A DNA stretch of 6,497 bases, taken from Asaia bogorensis (GTDB lineage: Bacteria > Pseudomonadota > Alphaproteobacteria > Acetobacterales > Acetobacteraceae). A program made the position numbers and the translations under genes. Of the stretch, positions 6,456-6,497 are shown one piece after another. The notes under the pieces were generated by a model, which ran no database searches, was not told the DNA's origin, and was given only the letters and a program-made list of their open reading frames with translations. The DNA is taken from NCBI GenBank assembly GCA_945871455.1, contig CAMBXJ010000257.1, positions 1-6,497 on the forward strand, read 5' to 3'. The number at the start of each line of letters is the position of its first letter. Position 1 is the first letter of the stretch.

Positions 6456-6497
6456 CTGGGGCCTACCCGGACCTATCACCGTCCGGGTAGGCCCCAG
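6456..6497. repeat. Perfect 17-bp hairpin at the window edge
   Basis: Arms 6456-6472 (CTGGGGCCTACCCGGAC) and 6481-6497 are exact reverse complements around an 8-nt loop (CTATCACC). The pairing may continue past the end of the window. It could be the terminator of lpxC, a bidirectional terminator with a convergent gene, or the end of a palindromic repeat. A T-tract cannot be judged because the sequence stops here. Confidence 0.8.

Noticed and set aside
1..6497. tRNA, rRNA, CRISPR array, transposase or phage genes
   Set aside because: I saw no cloverleaf-like sequence, no spacer-repeat pattern and no such protein. The only repeats are the palindromic elements and the two in-gene tandem arrays.

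Overview
The window is a high-GC stretch of the division and cell-wall (dcw) cluster of a Gram-negative bacterium. Five genes all lie on the + strand: ddl (D-Ala-D-Ala ligase), ftsQ, ftsA, ftsZ and lpxC. Gene order, the long FtsZ linker ending in an [13 protein letters not shown] tail, and the FtsA and LpxC sequences point to an alphaproteobacterium. The GC-rich hairpin repeats and overall protein character suggest Rhodospirillales, most likely Acetobacteraceae. The family placement is an inference from memory, not from a search.

Layout. Bases 1-29 may hold the last codons of an upstream gene (murB would be usual) ending in an ATGA overlap with ddl. ddl runs 26-946. A gap of about 200 bp between ddl and ftsQ is largely filled by a nested inverted-repeat element (about 971-1105). 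An open frame of 72 codons crosses this gap and overlaps ddl at one end and ftsQ at the other. ftsQ (1149-2063), ftsA (2075-3379) and ftsZ (3453-5105) follow closely and look like one operon. A convincing intrinsic terminator (5142-5173) follows ftsZ. A plausible sigma70-type promoter (5258-5286) precedes lpxC (5407-6357), so lpxC probably has its own transcript. The last 140 bp (6358-6497) hold four consecutive perfect hairpins, the last a 17-bp stem that ends exactly at the window edge.

How the genes work together. Ddl makes the D-Ala-D-Ala dipeptide for peptidoglycan precursor synthesis. FtsZ forms the cytokinetic ring, FtsA tethers it to the inner membrane, and FtsQ is the bitopic periplasmic scaffold that links early and late divisome proteins. 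LpxC catalyses the committed step of lipid A synthesis. The window therefore couples wall, septum and outer-membrane synthesis.

I see no undescribed multi-gene system. The points worth a second look are the palindromic element at the ddl-ftsQ junction, whose removal by one choice of boundaries would fuse an upstream start codon in frame to ftsQ; the 24-bp tandem repeat in the FtsZ linker; the 12-bp repeat in the FtsQ tail; and the hairpin array after lpxC.
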